Source: Azadirachta indica
Lineage: Eukaryota > Streptophyta > Magnoliopsida > Sapindales > Meliaceae
NCBI GenBank assembly: GCA_022749755.1
Contig: CM040444.1
Coordinates: 16,599,274 to 16,663,273 of the forward strand
Direction of reading: 5' to 3'
DNA length: 64,000 nucleotides
Part shown: piece by piece, positions 53,301 through 63,410 of the stretch
Position numbering within the stretch: position 1 is the first letter of the stretch
Layout: every line of letters begins with the position of its first letter
Notes under the pieces: generated by a model
Databases searched by the model: none
What the model saw: the letters and a program-made list of their open reading frames with translations, nothing else
Told to the model about the DNA's origin: nothing
Position numbers and translations under genes: made by a program

Positions 53301-53461
53301 ATTTCAAAACTTACAGCAAACCTTGAAATAAATAGTACACTTTGAAAAATTTGTAAAAAAGACAAGAGAGATCACAATGGTCCCACTTAAAATTCAAACT
53401 CTTTAGGCAATTATAACTATTTTGATAGAATTTTTTCTCAGGCATGTATCTACCCAGTGAA

Positions 53462-53481
53462 CCTTTGGCTCTAATATCACT
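53462..53481 (-). promoter_or_regulatory. Primer-binding site of the copia element (initiator tRNA-Met type)
   Basis: Directly after the 5' LTR on the minus strand the sequence reads AGTGATATTAGAGCCAAAGG, a variant of the TGGTATCAGAGCC primer site used by most plant copia elements. Confidence 0.75.
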
Positions 53482-54061
53482 TGTTAAGATATTTAATGAC
53501 CTAATAATTCCCCAAACTATAAAGTTTAAAAAATATAATAATTGAAAAAAATCTAAATAATGGCAAAGTTAACAAATATGCAATAATATAAAGTAAAAGA
53601 TACAAAAATTTAATGAGGTTAGGTAAATATTACCTACATTCTCAGGCATTTCAAATATTCTACTAGAATCAAATTGAAAGATAGTATAAACTTTGCGTAC
53701 AACTTGCAAATATCCACAAACTTAAATGGGCTCAAATGTAAAACCTACAGAAAATTTAAGTAACACTATAAAGCTTACAAAGCGAGGGACTCAAATGAAA
53801 AATATCGTCTTCAACCTCAAAATAACACTCGAGCTCATTTCTTTCTCATCAGATTTTATTCTATCACAGTTTTTTAATGCAATTACAAATAAGAGAATCA
53901 TTCTATTTATAGTCTAATTGAGGGCTAAAAATGTTAAAAAAATAAACCAATTTCAGGTAAGCTCTTATATATGGAGGTCACCGATTTTTATTCACCGACC
54001 ACTACGACTTCTACATTTCAAATTTTACAGTTGGGTGTTGAAAATAAGCTACACTTCAGCA
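53482..54061 (-). repeat. LTR of the copia element (right copy, 5' LTR in element sense)
   Basis: 580 bases, beginning TGTTAAGATATTTAATGACC and ending CTTCAGCA; pairs with 48681-49274. Confidence 0.92.
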
Positions 54062-55356
54062 CATTCCAACTATACTCTATCAAAAAGTGTTTTAGTAGTA
54101 GATGCTAGCTGATTGAATGGCAAAATTTCACAAAAAGAAAATGCAAAAATTTTGAATATTTCTACCACTCAATTAGAATTGAAAATTTTGTTATCCTAAT
54201 TTTATGTGTTTTCCCCCCTAAAAGATAAATATTTTCACCTAGATACGTGCAACAGTATCAAACCATTTTCCTCCACTAAGACCTAAACGTGTATATTAAT
54301 TATTTTCACCTAGATTTATATATGTTCACATGAACCATCAACATACATATTTTCTTCCACAAAAAATCTTCCATAATAGTTTACTTTATGATCTACACGA
54401 CTTGTCAAATGTGGCTTCCAACATGCAGTGTACATAATTAAGGTCATGAGCTTATGAATTATGATCACTCATTTTTCCCTCATTGAATATTTAGAGCAAC
54501 AAGACATGGTCATCACAATGACGGTAATAAGAAGAACAAAAGGATGCCAAAAGAGAGAGAAGATCAATAAACAGGATGTTCTCGAACTCCTCAACTTCCC
54601 TCACATTAATTAGTATGGTGTTAACTGACTTTAATTTTGTTATAATTTTCAAGAGATTGTAAAGCCTGAGCGCCCCATGAACTCCCTCAAGCATGCATTA
54701 TTTTGAACTTCCATTCGGAGTCGTATAAGTTGAATAAAACTGAATGATGATTACGATGTGATTAGAGAAATAACATTAAGTTTATCCTCCATTATTATCT
54801 AGTTAATCATTTTCATCGGATTGGAGAATTAATGACTACATATCTAATAACATTCATAGAAATCTGAATATAGACATTCGGCTTGAAAAATTATTCCATA
54901 TCTCATAATCTTTATCCAATATATTGTTATATATACAAATTCATTGTCTCATGTTCTATCTTTTTATGAGAGTAAAAGTAAGATTAAAGTAAATGATACA
55001 GAAATAGATATAATACTGCCTCATCATTCTGAATAAATAGAGTTAATATATATGAATTTGGATTTTTAGTGTCATCATTTTTTATTTATTTTTGTGAAGA
55101 AGTTGTACGTCAATTGCAACTTCTCATTTGTGAGACTCTTTCGTTGCACGAATAAAATGAAGCCCATTAGCCTCAGTTAATACTTCTTGTTTCCATTTTT
55201 TTTCTCAACCAAACCTCCATACTTCATAATCGTAGTACTGAAATTTTATTAATACTTCATGAATTCATTCATTTATTATCTGCCAGTACATAATTAGAAG
55301 CGCGATTCATCAAAATCAATTCTTATATTTAAACGCCTTTTTTTTGGCTGAAAATT
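54062..55356. other. Intergenic between the copia element and the next PR-1 gene
   Basis: AT-rich with no supported ORF. The right about 270 bases (from about 55100) are the 3' flank of the PR-1 gene at 55357 and belong to the inverted duplication shared with 60731-60960. Confidence 0.5.
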
Positions 55357-55935
55357 TTAGTAAGGTTTCTGCCCTAAATGATTGCCTCTGGGATCATAGT
55401 TGCAGCCTATGAAAGTTCCTCCAGTTTTGCATCTGACTTTCGCACACCCAATGCGAACTGACTTACGCCAAACCACCTGAATGTAGTGCCCACAACTCTT
55501 GCCTGTAGCGCAAGTATCAGTGTTGTAGTTATAGTATGCCTTCTCATCCACCCACCCATTAACAGCTTTCGTGGCCGGAAGGTCCCCGCTGCTCAAGGCA
55601 AGGTTCTCGCCATAAGGGCAGTTAGAAGAATGAATAAGATTGCAGTCGTCACTGCGTTGATTAGCATAGTTCCGTGCATAGGCAGCGAGTCTGTCGTCCC
55701 AAGTCACGGGGCCAACGCCAACCTGCTGCCGAGCTGCGTTGTGAGCATCGACAAAGTCTTGTGGTGAGTCTTGTGCATGGGAAGACAGGAGTAGGGCCAA
55801 CTCCAAGACACAGAAAAGAGAGAGTGGTGAAATATTCTTGCAAAATCCCATTCTGATTGCAAGTTTTCGAATGCAAAGCGAAATTTGTTGGATGATTGAT
55901 GAGAAAAATGATAAAATTTTATAGGTATTTATAGA
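55100..55935 (-). repeat. Inverted segmental duplication, copy 1 (PR-1 gene plus 3' flank)
   Basis: Read on the minus strand, the core promoter, the PR-1 coding region and about 250 bases of 3' flank match 60170-60960 on the plus strand. The 3' flanks share CTAATTATGTACTGGCAGAT and AATAAATGAAT. The copies face opposite ways about 4.3 kb apart. Confidence 0.8.
55357..55851 (-). CDS. Pathogenesis-related protein 1 (PR-1), CAP domain, secreted (164 aa)
   Basis: Intronless. I placed the start at ATG 55851 ([20 protein letters not shown], signal peptide ending near SHAQ), not the upstream in-frame ATG at 55956, because the TATA box TATAAATA at 55926-55933 lies between them. CAP motifs: [59 protein letters not shown] (Ile replaces the usual Thr in HYTQVVW). 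The end [15 protein letters not shown] still fits the CAPE consensus. It is the intact partner of the broken copy at 60251. Confidence 0.95.
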   Translation of the reverse strand: MGFCKNISPLSLFCVLELALLLSSHAQDSPQDFVDAHNAARQQVGVGPVTWDDRLAAYARNYANQRSDDCNLIHSSNCPYGENLALSSGDLPATKAVNGWVDEKAYYNYNTDTCATGKSCGHYIQVVWRKSVRIGCAKVRCKTGGTFIGCNYDPRGNHLGQKPY

Positions 55936-56306
55936 GTCAAAGGTGTTAGCTGTCAATTTTCGTCATATATTGGAGCAATTTTACCTTATATTTACCGTTA
56001 AAAAGCATGTTATAACAAATTCCTTCGGTAATTGAAATTCAAAAAATTAAAGATGGGCATTCCAATAATATTTTCATGGTTTTACAATTAATAGTTATTT
56101 ATTCGCCAAGGAAAAAAATACTAAATGTTTTTGGTACCGTATGATCAATAAATTATAGTATGATCACTAGCTAGCTAGCTAGCTAAATGCTGTTTTTTCG
56201 AGTTAATTTCTTGAATTTTGTGACGTGAAGTGGGTAACTAACATGCGAAGAAACAGAATTCTCATGAAAGGAATTAGACCCATCACCTAGTTGATTTTGG
56301 ACCAAT

Positions 56307-56339
<33 letters not shown>

Positions 56340-56420
56340 CATGTTTTTCCTAAAGATTAATTCCGGTTTGAAATGGTAGTAATGAATGGAAAGATTGTAA
56401 TAGATATAATATTTTCTTGA
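55852..56420. other. 5' flank of the PR-1 gene up to the Mutator-like element
   Basis: Core promoter (TATA box at 55926-55933, minus strand), then AT-rich DNA with a (TAGC)n stretch near 56166-56184 and a TA run at 56308-56331. The left target duplication of the Mutator-like element is at 56411-56420. Confidence 0.55.
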
Positions 56421-57698
56421 GGGTAATAACATTTTCATCCTCAAATTTTGGTGAAACATCAAATCAGGACAACCTTGTCCAATTTTAACAATTTCATCCC
56501 TGCCGTCTACATTCTTCGTTTTCGTTAATAGAATAAGGCGAAGCAGTCATTTTGCACTGCTACAGTCACTAAACTAGAGGAGGGGGTCTTAACCAGTCGC
56601 TATGGCCGCTCACGCGAGCACCCGCAGCCTACACACGCTGGCCCAACACCGCACCACGCCTTGTACTTTTGGCCTAACTTCTTCAGTTATTCCTTGTCAC
56701 CAAATTTAATTTGCTGGTTCCATAACTTTTCATATTGATCTTGTTTCTGCGATGGCCCAATTAGAACATATCCGTACTTTCTATTGTTCAATGTATCCAT
56801 TTCATCAGACGTTTATTGATTCAATATTGCAGATTGAATAATGGTGTTCTTAGTGTCAAAAGTTAGTAGCATTTATAATTAGAATTAATCTACCATTCTT
56901 ATAATTAAGTATCGGAGCTATGAATATTACCTGTTTGTTGAAACTTGAAAGACCCAAAACACTTCAAAACTACGGTTTATATTTTCATTATGAAATTTCT
57001 ACATGTTCTGGGTTTGCAGACAAATTTACAGTATGGAACTTTTTTGCATGTTCTTGGTTTGCAGACAAATTTGCAGTATGGTTTTTTTGGATTCATGTTG
57101 CGAGTTTGCAAGCAAATTGGCATTATTGTTGTTATGGATAATATGCATTCTTATTCAGTCAAAAAAGAAGTGTATGAAAGGAATATTCTTGTGTCTAATT
57201 TATGGATTGATTGTAACAAAATGTGTGCATAAGGAGGTAAATTTGTCACTAGTTTTTCGCATATACAATTTGTTTTTGTATGAATAGAATGTTTATGGAA
57301 TAATTTTTGTATTAAATGGATGAAATTTTTTCGAGTGTTTGTTGCATGGATTGGAAGGCACAGATATTTGTCTTGCTGCATGTGGACATTTATAAAGGAG
57401 GAGAAAAGTAGCCATTTTGGACACGAACAACTAGTTTTTTTTTTTTTTTCTCCCGAAAGGACGAAATTCTTTTGTTTTGTTATCTTCTTTTAGACTAATT
57501 TGTTAAAAATTTAAAGTGTTGGGAATCATTTGTTATTACCTTATTTCTAAAGCAGGGGCAAATACGTATGTCAGTTTTTTAACATTTTGGACGACACTTC
57601 GCTCTACAGTCTACAGGGATTAATTTGTTAAAACTGGATATAATATGTGCTGATTTGTTATATCATCAACGTACGTTCACGGATAAAAATGCTATCCC
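56421..57698. mobile_element. Non-autonomous Mutator-like element (MULE) with long terminal inverted repeats, 1.28 kb
   Basis: The left arm starts GGGTAATAACATTTTCATCC. The right arm read inward on the minus strand starts GGGATAGCATTTTTATCCGT. The arms share further blocks in order (CAAATCAG, TCCA-TTTTAACAA, ATCCCTG, GCGAAG, then CATTTTG against CAAAATG), so the inverted repeats are at least 110-130 bases. The flanks are ATTTTCTTGA (56411-56420) and ATTCTCTTGA (57699-57708): a 9-10 bp target duplication with one mismatch, as expected for Mutator. The interior has a GC-rich patch (56580-56665), a threefold 45-bp repeat and no transposase. Interior ORFs are short and unassigned. It may carry captured host DNA. 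Confidence 0.8.
57002..57124. repeat. Tandem repeat, about 45-bp unit, two good copies and one decayed
   Basis: CATGTTCTGGGTTTGCAGAC at 57002 recurs as CATGTTCTTGGTTTGCAGAC at 57047 and as CATGTTGCGAGTTTGCAAGC at 57094. It lies inside the Mutator-like element. Confidence 0.85.
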
Positions 57699-57743
57699 AT
57701 TCTCTTGAAGCAATTCCTCCCAAACTTTTTTGCGCCTTAACCA

Positions 57744-57790
57744 TATAAATACCCATCAAGATCAAATCTTCTCATTTTCCTCGTCGATGA
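57744..57790 (+). promoter_or_regulatory. Orphan PR-1-type core promoter and leader without a gene
   Basis: TATAAATACCCATCAAGATC at 57744 followed by TCTTCTCATTTTCCTCGTCG matches the promoter and leader of the PR-1 copies at 58321 and 60174, but no PR-1 coding sequence follows. The Mutator-like element ends only 46 bases upstream. Confidence 0.65.
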
Positions 57791-58320
57791 GACCGAAATT
57801 TGAAAGAAGAGTAGTTGTATGAAAGAAGAGGAAGAAATTGATTAAGATCATGTAGGCTAGGATAGGGCTAATTGACACAGGGCTTGGGTGGACAGAAGTA
57901 GGTTCTGGGATGCAGTCCTTTTTATATATAGCCAAAGGACATCCTTAATTTGTGGGTAACAAAACATTTAATATGATCATGCCACAAAGGAGAAAGGACT
58001 TCATCAATCACAAATTTGACATTGCCTATAATGACAAAAGTGATCAAATCTTAATTTGGATATGAAACTGAATTATTCTGCATCTTCAGTACTTACACTG
58101 AGTATAACAACCTAGAAATTAACAAACTCTTCTAAAATTAAATTAATATCAGAAATATAATATCGATTTTGATCGAGTAATTAATTACATTCATTTGTTT
58201 TAAACCTTTTTGAAAGGTGACGCTGTCTATATTTTTCTTAATTATTACTTTTTGGTTTATAGTAGGTACTACGTACTTCTTGAAGCTATTCCAATCCAAT
58301 CACTTACCACGCCATAATCC

Positions 58321-58328
58321 TATAAATA
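58321..58328 (+). promoter_or_regulatory. TATA box of the PR-1 fragment at 58394
   Basis: TATAAATA followed by CCCATCAAATATCTTCATTT, the shared leader of this PR-1 subfamily. Confidence 0.65.
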
Positions 58329-58393
58329 CCCATCAAATATCTTCATTTTCTTCATCAATTCCCTTAATTTCCATTAGAAATTGGCAAAGAAAA

Positions 58394-58478
58394 ATGGGAT
58401 CCTGTAGGATTTCATTGGCAGCCATTTTCTGTCCCATGGGTTAGCCAGGGTCCTTCCTTCCTATGCACAAAACTCATA
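58394..58478 (+). pseudogene. PR-1 pseudogene fragment: promoter and signal peptide only
   Basis: The ATG at 58394 starts MGSCRISLAAIFCPMG and then a stop. One base out of frame the signal peptide continues as LPSYAQNS, the normal junction to mature PR-1. Homology ends about 58478, so the whole CAP domain is missing. The LINE fragment begins about 350 bases downstream. TATA box and leader are preserved. Confidence 0.8.
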
Positions 58479-58828
58479 ATAAGTAATAACCATTGGATCC
58501 TAATTCCTATAACAAATTGTAGAATAAACTCGGGAGTAATCTTTCGATTAGTTCGAGTTGTGGAGTTCTCTAATATCCAGTTGATTGATGCCAACTCTTG
58601 ATCTCTTTTGCATCTTTAATTTTTTGTTTCCTTGTTACTTTTCAGTTGTTTTGTTGCTCTAATTCGATAAGGGAAAATGATGGATCATAAACTTAGGACT
58701 CCGGAGTCACGTTTGACAAGTCCACACAAGTAAATAAGAAAGATTTTTGTGGAAGAAAATTTTTTTTATGGTCGTGCACTAGGGAGTTAGGTGATTATAA
58801 CTAATAGTTATGTTTATTTTTCGAGCCT

Positions 58829-59890
58829 TTTTCTTAAAATAAAATGATATATTAATAGAATAAAGTGAAGGGGAAATACAAGAGCAACAATTCCGGTTTA
58901 GAAAGCAAAGCAATAAGCAGCAGAGAACAATTTCCAGTAGCAAAATAAGATGATTTTTTTTTTTTAAGCTATTAAAACAGAAAAGCAGTAGCAGAAAGCA
59001 GCAGAAGCAGAAACTAAAAACAGTAGCTACAGCATTCAGCAGAGAGCCAACGGCGGCCAGCAGCAGCAAAAGCTTTTGTTTTCTGCTGCAAGCAACAGCA
59101 AACATGGGCCGCCGCAATCAAAACGGAGCACAGAGCAGTTGAAACTGCAGCATGCAGCAAGCATTCACAGATGAGAAGAGCTGAAGCTGCAGGTATACAG
59201 CAACACAGCAAGCAAGAAGAAAACAATGCTCCACACAGTTACAATAAATCCAGCAAATCAGGAGTTGCAATAGAGCAATAGCATCAGCATCAAAATTATG
59301 GTCAAAAGCTCTTCATTTTCACCAAAACAGAATCCAGCAAGACAAAACAACAGAACAATAGCTCCGACCATTATATAAAACGGAAGCTGGGTATGCCCCA
59401 TGAATTAAGCATGAGACCATTGCAAATATTAGAGGGGGAAGAGACCACCAAGTGAAGTCATTACAAGCTAAGCCCAAATTAGCAACAGCATCAGCTATTG
59501 TGTTTCCTTCCCCCTGAAGATGTGTGAAACCCGAAAATTCATCATTTAAAGAAGATGAGAAGTATTAATCCAGCGAGTGTAGAGTTGCCAAGGAGGAGAA
59601 TTCTCAGAATTCAACAAGCAATCTGTAACTAAAACAGAATCACTTTCAATCCACAAATTATGCCAATCATAGAATCATATGATTCTTTGGGGGCATTTGC
59701 TTGGTATCTTGGTTACCATATTTCTTTACATGCTGAAATATTTCAAAAATTAATCTAATGGGGGCGACCTCCACATGTTGAAGGACCAGGGTTGCATTTT
59801 GATAATCCATCGGTTTTAACCTTTATCCTATGATTCTATGGACAAGGCCATAGCACATTAAGAATCATAGGATCTTTACCAAATCTTAGA
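58829..59890 (-). mobile_element. 5'-truncated LINE (non-LTR) retroelement fragment, about 1.06 kb
   Basis: The minus strand carries an RNase H domain (59390-59671), then a C/T/G-rich 3' region ending in TTTTATTTTAAGAAAA, a LINE-like 3' terminus. It is bordered by TTTATTTTTCGAGCCT (58813-58828) and TTAATTTTTCGAGCCT (59891-59906), a 16-base target duplication with one mismatch, which fixes both ends. The part at about 59680-59890 has internal ATGATTCTAT palindromes and may include a second small insertion. Confidence 0.65.
59390..59671 (-). pseudogene. LINE RNase H domain remnant
   Basis: In one frame: YDWHNLWIESDSVLVTDCLL, then SPPWQLYTRWINTSHLL and a stop. A shifted frame resumes with FRVSHIFR and, after a further change, EGNTIADAVANLGLACNDF. 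This is the typical order of the plant LINE-encoded RNase H (WxESDS, then FxxSHIxREGNxxADALAN). Frameshifts and a stop make it non-functional. Confidence 0.75.
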
Positions 59891-60169
59891 TTAATTTTTC
59901 GAGCCTAGTTAAAAAAGTAAACGGATTTTTTAAAGTGTTACACAATTATTTTTATTAAATATAAAAACTGGTTTTAGCATCTCAAGACATGATAATTTAT
60001 AATTTAAAACTGATAAACAGAAAATAGGGAAAATTTTGAAATATTTTTAGAATTGACTCAAATGACTTCAAATACAAGATTTTCAGCTCAAAATTAATGA
60101 AACCACCCAACTCAACACACATACCATCTTATATACTATGATTTGTTCAATTTTCAAGACCTCAACTCC

Positions 60170-60960
60170 ATAAATGCCCATCAATTCTTCTTATTTTACC
60201 ATCAATAATCCAATAAATTTCGCTTTGCATTAGAAAATTTGCAAACCAGAATGGGATTCTGCAAGAATATTTCATCACTCCCTCTTTTCTGTCTCATGGG
60301 GTTAGCTCTACTCCTGCCTTCCCATGCACAAGACTCACCACAAGACTTTGTCGATGCTCTCACAACGCAGCTCGGCAGCAGGTTGGCGTTGGCCCCGTGA
60401 CTTGGGACGAAAGACTCGCTGCCTATGCACGAAACTATGCTAATCAACACATTGGCGACTGCAATCTTATTCATTCTCCTAACTGTCCTTACGGCGAGAA
60501 TCATGCCTGGAGCAGCGGGGACCTTTCCGGCACAAACGCCGCAAATGGGTGGGTGGATGAGAAGGCAGACTACTTGCGCTCCAGGAAAGGCTTGTGGGCA
60601 CTACACTCAAGTGGTTTGGCGCAACTCAGTTTGAGTTTGGTGTGCGAAAGTCAGGTGCGAAACGGGAGGAACCTTCATTGGCTGCAACTATGATCCCCCA
60701 GACAACTATGCTGGGCAGAGACCTTACTAAACTTTTCAGCAGCAAAAAGGCGTTTTATTATTAGAATTGATTATGATAAATAGGGCCTCTAATTATGTAC
60801 TGGCAGATAATAAATGAATAAACTTATGAAATATTAATAACATTTCAGTGTGTCAGTTATGAAGTATGGGAATTTGGTTGAAAAAAGAAGTATTATTATA
60901 AGTGGTTATTGAGCCTTCATTTTATTTGTGGAATGAGAGATTCACGTACCACTTCATCGC
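60170..60960 (+). repeat. Inverted segmental duplication, copy 2 (broken PR-1 plus 3' flank)
   Basis: Matches 55100-55935 in inverted orientation: leader (AATAAATTTCGCTTTGCATT), coding region and 3' flank (CTAATTATGTACTGGCAGAT). Confidence 0.8.
60251..60730 (+). pseudogene. PR-1 pseudogene (frameshift insertion, internal deletion, nonsense codon)
   Basis: Starts well: ATG 60251, [34 protein letters not shown] 2-base insertion (extra CT near 60358) breaks the frame. The CAP domain continues in a second frame ([30 protein letters not shown]). A deletion of roughly 17 bases near 60571 shifts it again (CGHYTQVVW), and a TGA stands where Arg is expected after NSV. The last exon-like part ends [15 protein letters not shown] with stop at 60728-60730; GN of the CAPE motif is DN. 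The TATA box is degraded (CATAAATG near 60174). Confidence 0.92.
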
Positions 60961-61000
60961 GAAGATAAATTAAAAATGATATATTAGCTGAAAAGTCTAA

Positions 61001-61500
61001 TTAATATATTAGCTTGTAAGGTCTCTCCCCAGCATAATTGACCGGAGGATCATAGATGCAGCTAATTAAAGTCCCTCCTGTTTTGCAACTGACTTTGGCA
61101 CACCCAATTCGAACTGACTTGCGCCAAACCACCTGAGTGTAGTGCCCACAAACCTTGCGTTCAGCGAAAGTATTAGAATTATAGTCGTAGTATGGCTTCT
61201 CAGAAACCCACAAATTTACAGCATCTGTGCCCGAAAGGTCAGTGCTGCCCCAGGCAATGTTCTCGCTGTAAAGACTGTTAGGAGAATGAATAAGATTGCA
61301 GTCGCCACTGCGTTTATTAGCATAGCTTCGTGCATAGTCAGCAACTCTTTCGTCCCAAGTCACAGGGCCAACACCCACGTTTGCCCGAGCTGCGTTGTGA
61401 GCATTGACATAGTCCTGCGGTGAGTTTTGTGCATGAGAAGGACTAGGGCTGAACCCGTGAGACAGAAAATGACTACTAATGAAATCGTACAGGATCCTTT
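61001..61500 (-). pseudogene. PR-1 pseudogene or decaying gene: CAP domain open, start and signal peptide broken
   Basis: The mature domain is an open frame ([46 protein letters not shown]). Several family features are lost. The original ATG is AAG-like (AAAAAAAGGATCC against AAAAATGGGATCC in the 58394 copy). The signal peptide is read in the wrong frame. One conserved Cys is Phe (NTFAERKVC), PYGEN is LYSEN, CNYDPxGN is CIYDPPVN, and the normal stop after PY is lost, adding KLIY. An alternative ATG at 61531 would give 176 aa without a clear signal peptide. Probably non-functional as PR-1. Confidence 0.8.
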
Positions 61501-62138
61501 TTTTGTTTGGGAAATTTACGATGGTGACCATTGTTTACTATCATTTTTTTAAAATAATCATCGTTCAAAAACTCTTTTGAAAATGAACATGTGAAATAAT
61601 TTTAAACAACTCTATCTCTCTATCTAGTTTTAACAAAACTAAACAATCCCTATTTTTTGCCCTAAATGCAAAAGAAATTCCCAAATTCAATGTTACAAAA
61701 ACAAAACCGTAACCGTATGGAAACCAAACAATATTGTAATAATAGAAATAATAATCACCTGGAAATCAAATTCATTCGGTGTAGTATAGACAACAAATGA
61801 TAGACAGCAAAGGCTGACGAAGATTGTATTGTGGGTTGACGACAAGAGCTTTGAAGTGATATAAACGATGGTTAATGGTGGCACACTACTAGAATGGAAT
61901 TGGTTTGTTGAATTTCATAAATTTTTTTTGTAGATTTTTTGCAACTTATAGTTTGAAATGTGGCAGAATACAAATATGTTGCTGGATATAGGAGATTTGT
62001 GTTGTTGTTGTATGAAATTTGGTTGTTTGGATTGATTGTGTCGTCGAAGGCATTGAGAATAAAAGCTTTTGATAGTTTTGAGTACATATTTGCTTGTATT
62101 GATGAATTTTACTGTGCTCAAGACTACATTTTTAGTGT

Positions 62139-62395
62139 GATCAAAACTAGTGTTTCGTTTTTTCTATAATGGCATTAATAAGTTTCAAGTATGATATTGT
62201 CATGTTAGTGACTAGTTTTGAGCATAATATAGTCATAGTTTCGAGTACTTGAAAAATTTAATACATGATCGAAACTTGAGTTTCATTTTTTTTCAGAATG
62301 CTATTGACAAATTTCGAGCATGTTATAAGCATAATTTTAAGGATGTTAGAAATTGAAAGGGGTGATCGAAACTACACTTTTTTGTTTTTTCCAGT
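62139..62395. repeat. Imperfect tandem repeat, about 100-128 bp unit
   Basis: GATCAAAACTAGTGTTTCGT at 62139, GATCGAAACTTGAGTTTCAT at 62267 and GATCGAAACTACACTTTTTT at 62364 start successive units. The first two also share a poly-T stretch and a following TTTC(A/G)AG(T/C)ATG phrase. Confidence 0.65.
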
Positions 62396-63410
62396 GTGCA
62401 AGGTTTTTTCTATATGTGTTTTTGTGCATTTTATTTATACAGTAATCCAAATTTTGTCTTAATATTCTGATATGTATCAAGTTAATAGAAGCAATGTTAA
62501 AAAAATTTTCATGCTTTTTGTTCATGCTTGTGATGATACCTTCTCTTTAAAATGTTGAATTTTAACATGTGTATATGAAACAGAGCATCTTATGTTTTGT
62601 TTTTCTTCTCTCGCAATGACTTTTCCTTCATTAGCATCTGTTGTATTTTAGGTTGACATAACCGAGTTTAATTATGTTGAAAATGGAAAACTACTTCAAT
62701 ATAATTATTGAACAATTAAGCATATTATTTTCATATATTTTGTATTTTAGTATATTGTTCAAATATTTATTTTATTATCTACTCAAACTCTTGATTAATT
62801 TTTGCTTTTCAAGAAAAAATCTCTTCAATTATTTTTGTCTCTCTTTTATATATCTAGTAAGAATATGATGTGTTAATAAGTCATTAGGTTGATCATTAAT
62901 CTATTGTCTTTTATGTAATTAATTAGATAATGACTCTCATTAATATTTCAAAGTATAGGTATCCTAATTATTAGATATTATGGTCTACATAACATGATGG
63001 CTCAAATAATAAGAAATTCTAACTTATTTTTCTTATATAAGTACCGACTCATGTTTTATTTAATATTGCAAAGTTATTTTTATTGTAGTTAAAAATATAA
63101 AATATTTTTTCTGCTTCATGAATTCTTTTCATAAAAATAGCAATCCAACAAGTATTCTGCCAATTTCGAGAAAAATGAAACTTTAAAGAAATTTTAAAGA
63201 ACAATAACAAATAGGGCATAAAACACTCTCTAGAGTCCAATTTCTTTGCATAAAAGTACAGAAAGAAACAAATAATCTTAGGATCCCATAAGTTGAGGAA
63301 AGCAAGACAAAGCAATACCATTTACTAAATTAAGATCAATCACTCACTATAAATTATATCTATCCACAGGGATTACATAAAACCAATTAAAGATCATTTA
63401 TAGACATAGA

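Larger units (their letters stand above)
48681..54061 (-). mobile_element. Ty1/copia LTR retrotransposon, degenerate, 5.4 kb, coding strand minus
   Basis: Two long similar repeats in the same orientation bound the element: 48681-49274 (3' LTR in element sense) and 53482-54061 (5' LTR), each starting TGTT and ending in CA. A primer-binding site for initiator tRNA-Met and a purine tract sit inside the correct LTRs (separate entries). Flanking 5-mers are TATTC (48676-48680) and CATTC (54062-54066), a target duplication with one mismatch. The gag-pol between the LTRs has many frame breaks. The many LTR mismatches suggest an old insertion. It splits the PR-1 cluster. Confidence 0.93.

Noticed and set aside
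56920..57287. Overlapping ORFs of 73-95 residues in three frames
   Set aside because: All are created by the 45-bp tandem repeat within the Mutator-like element being open in several frames; no protein family recognised.
58779..59226. Ala/Cys/Leu-rich minus-strand ORFs
   Set aside because: They fall in the repetitive 3' region of the LINE fragment and have no recognisable domain.
61001..61531. PR-1 at 61001 as an intact 176-aa gene
   Set aside because: Although the ORF is open, the original start, signal-peptide frame, one conserved Cys, the CAPE motif and the stop position are all altered, so a pseudogene call is more likely.
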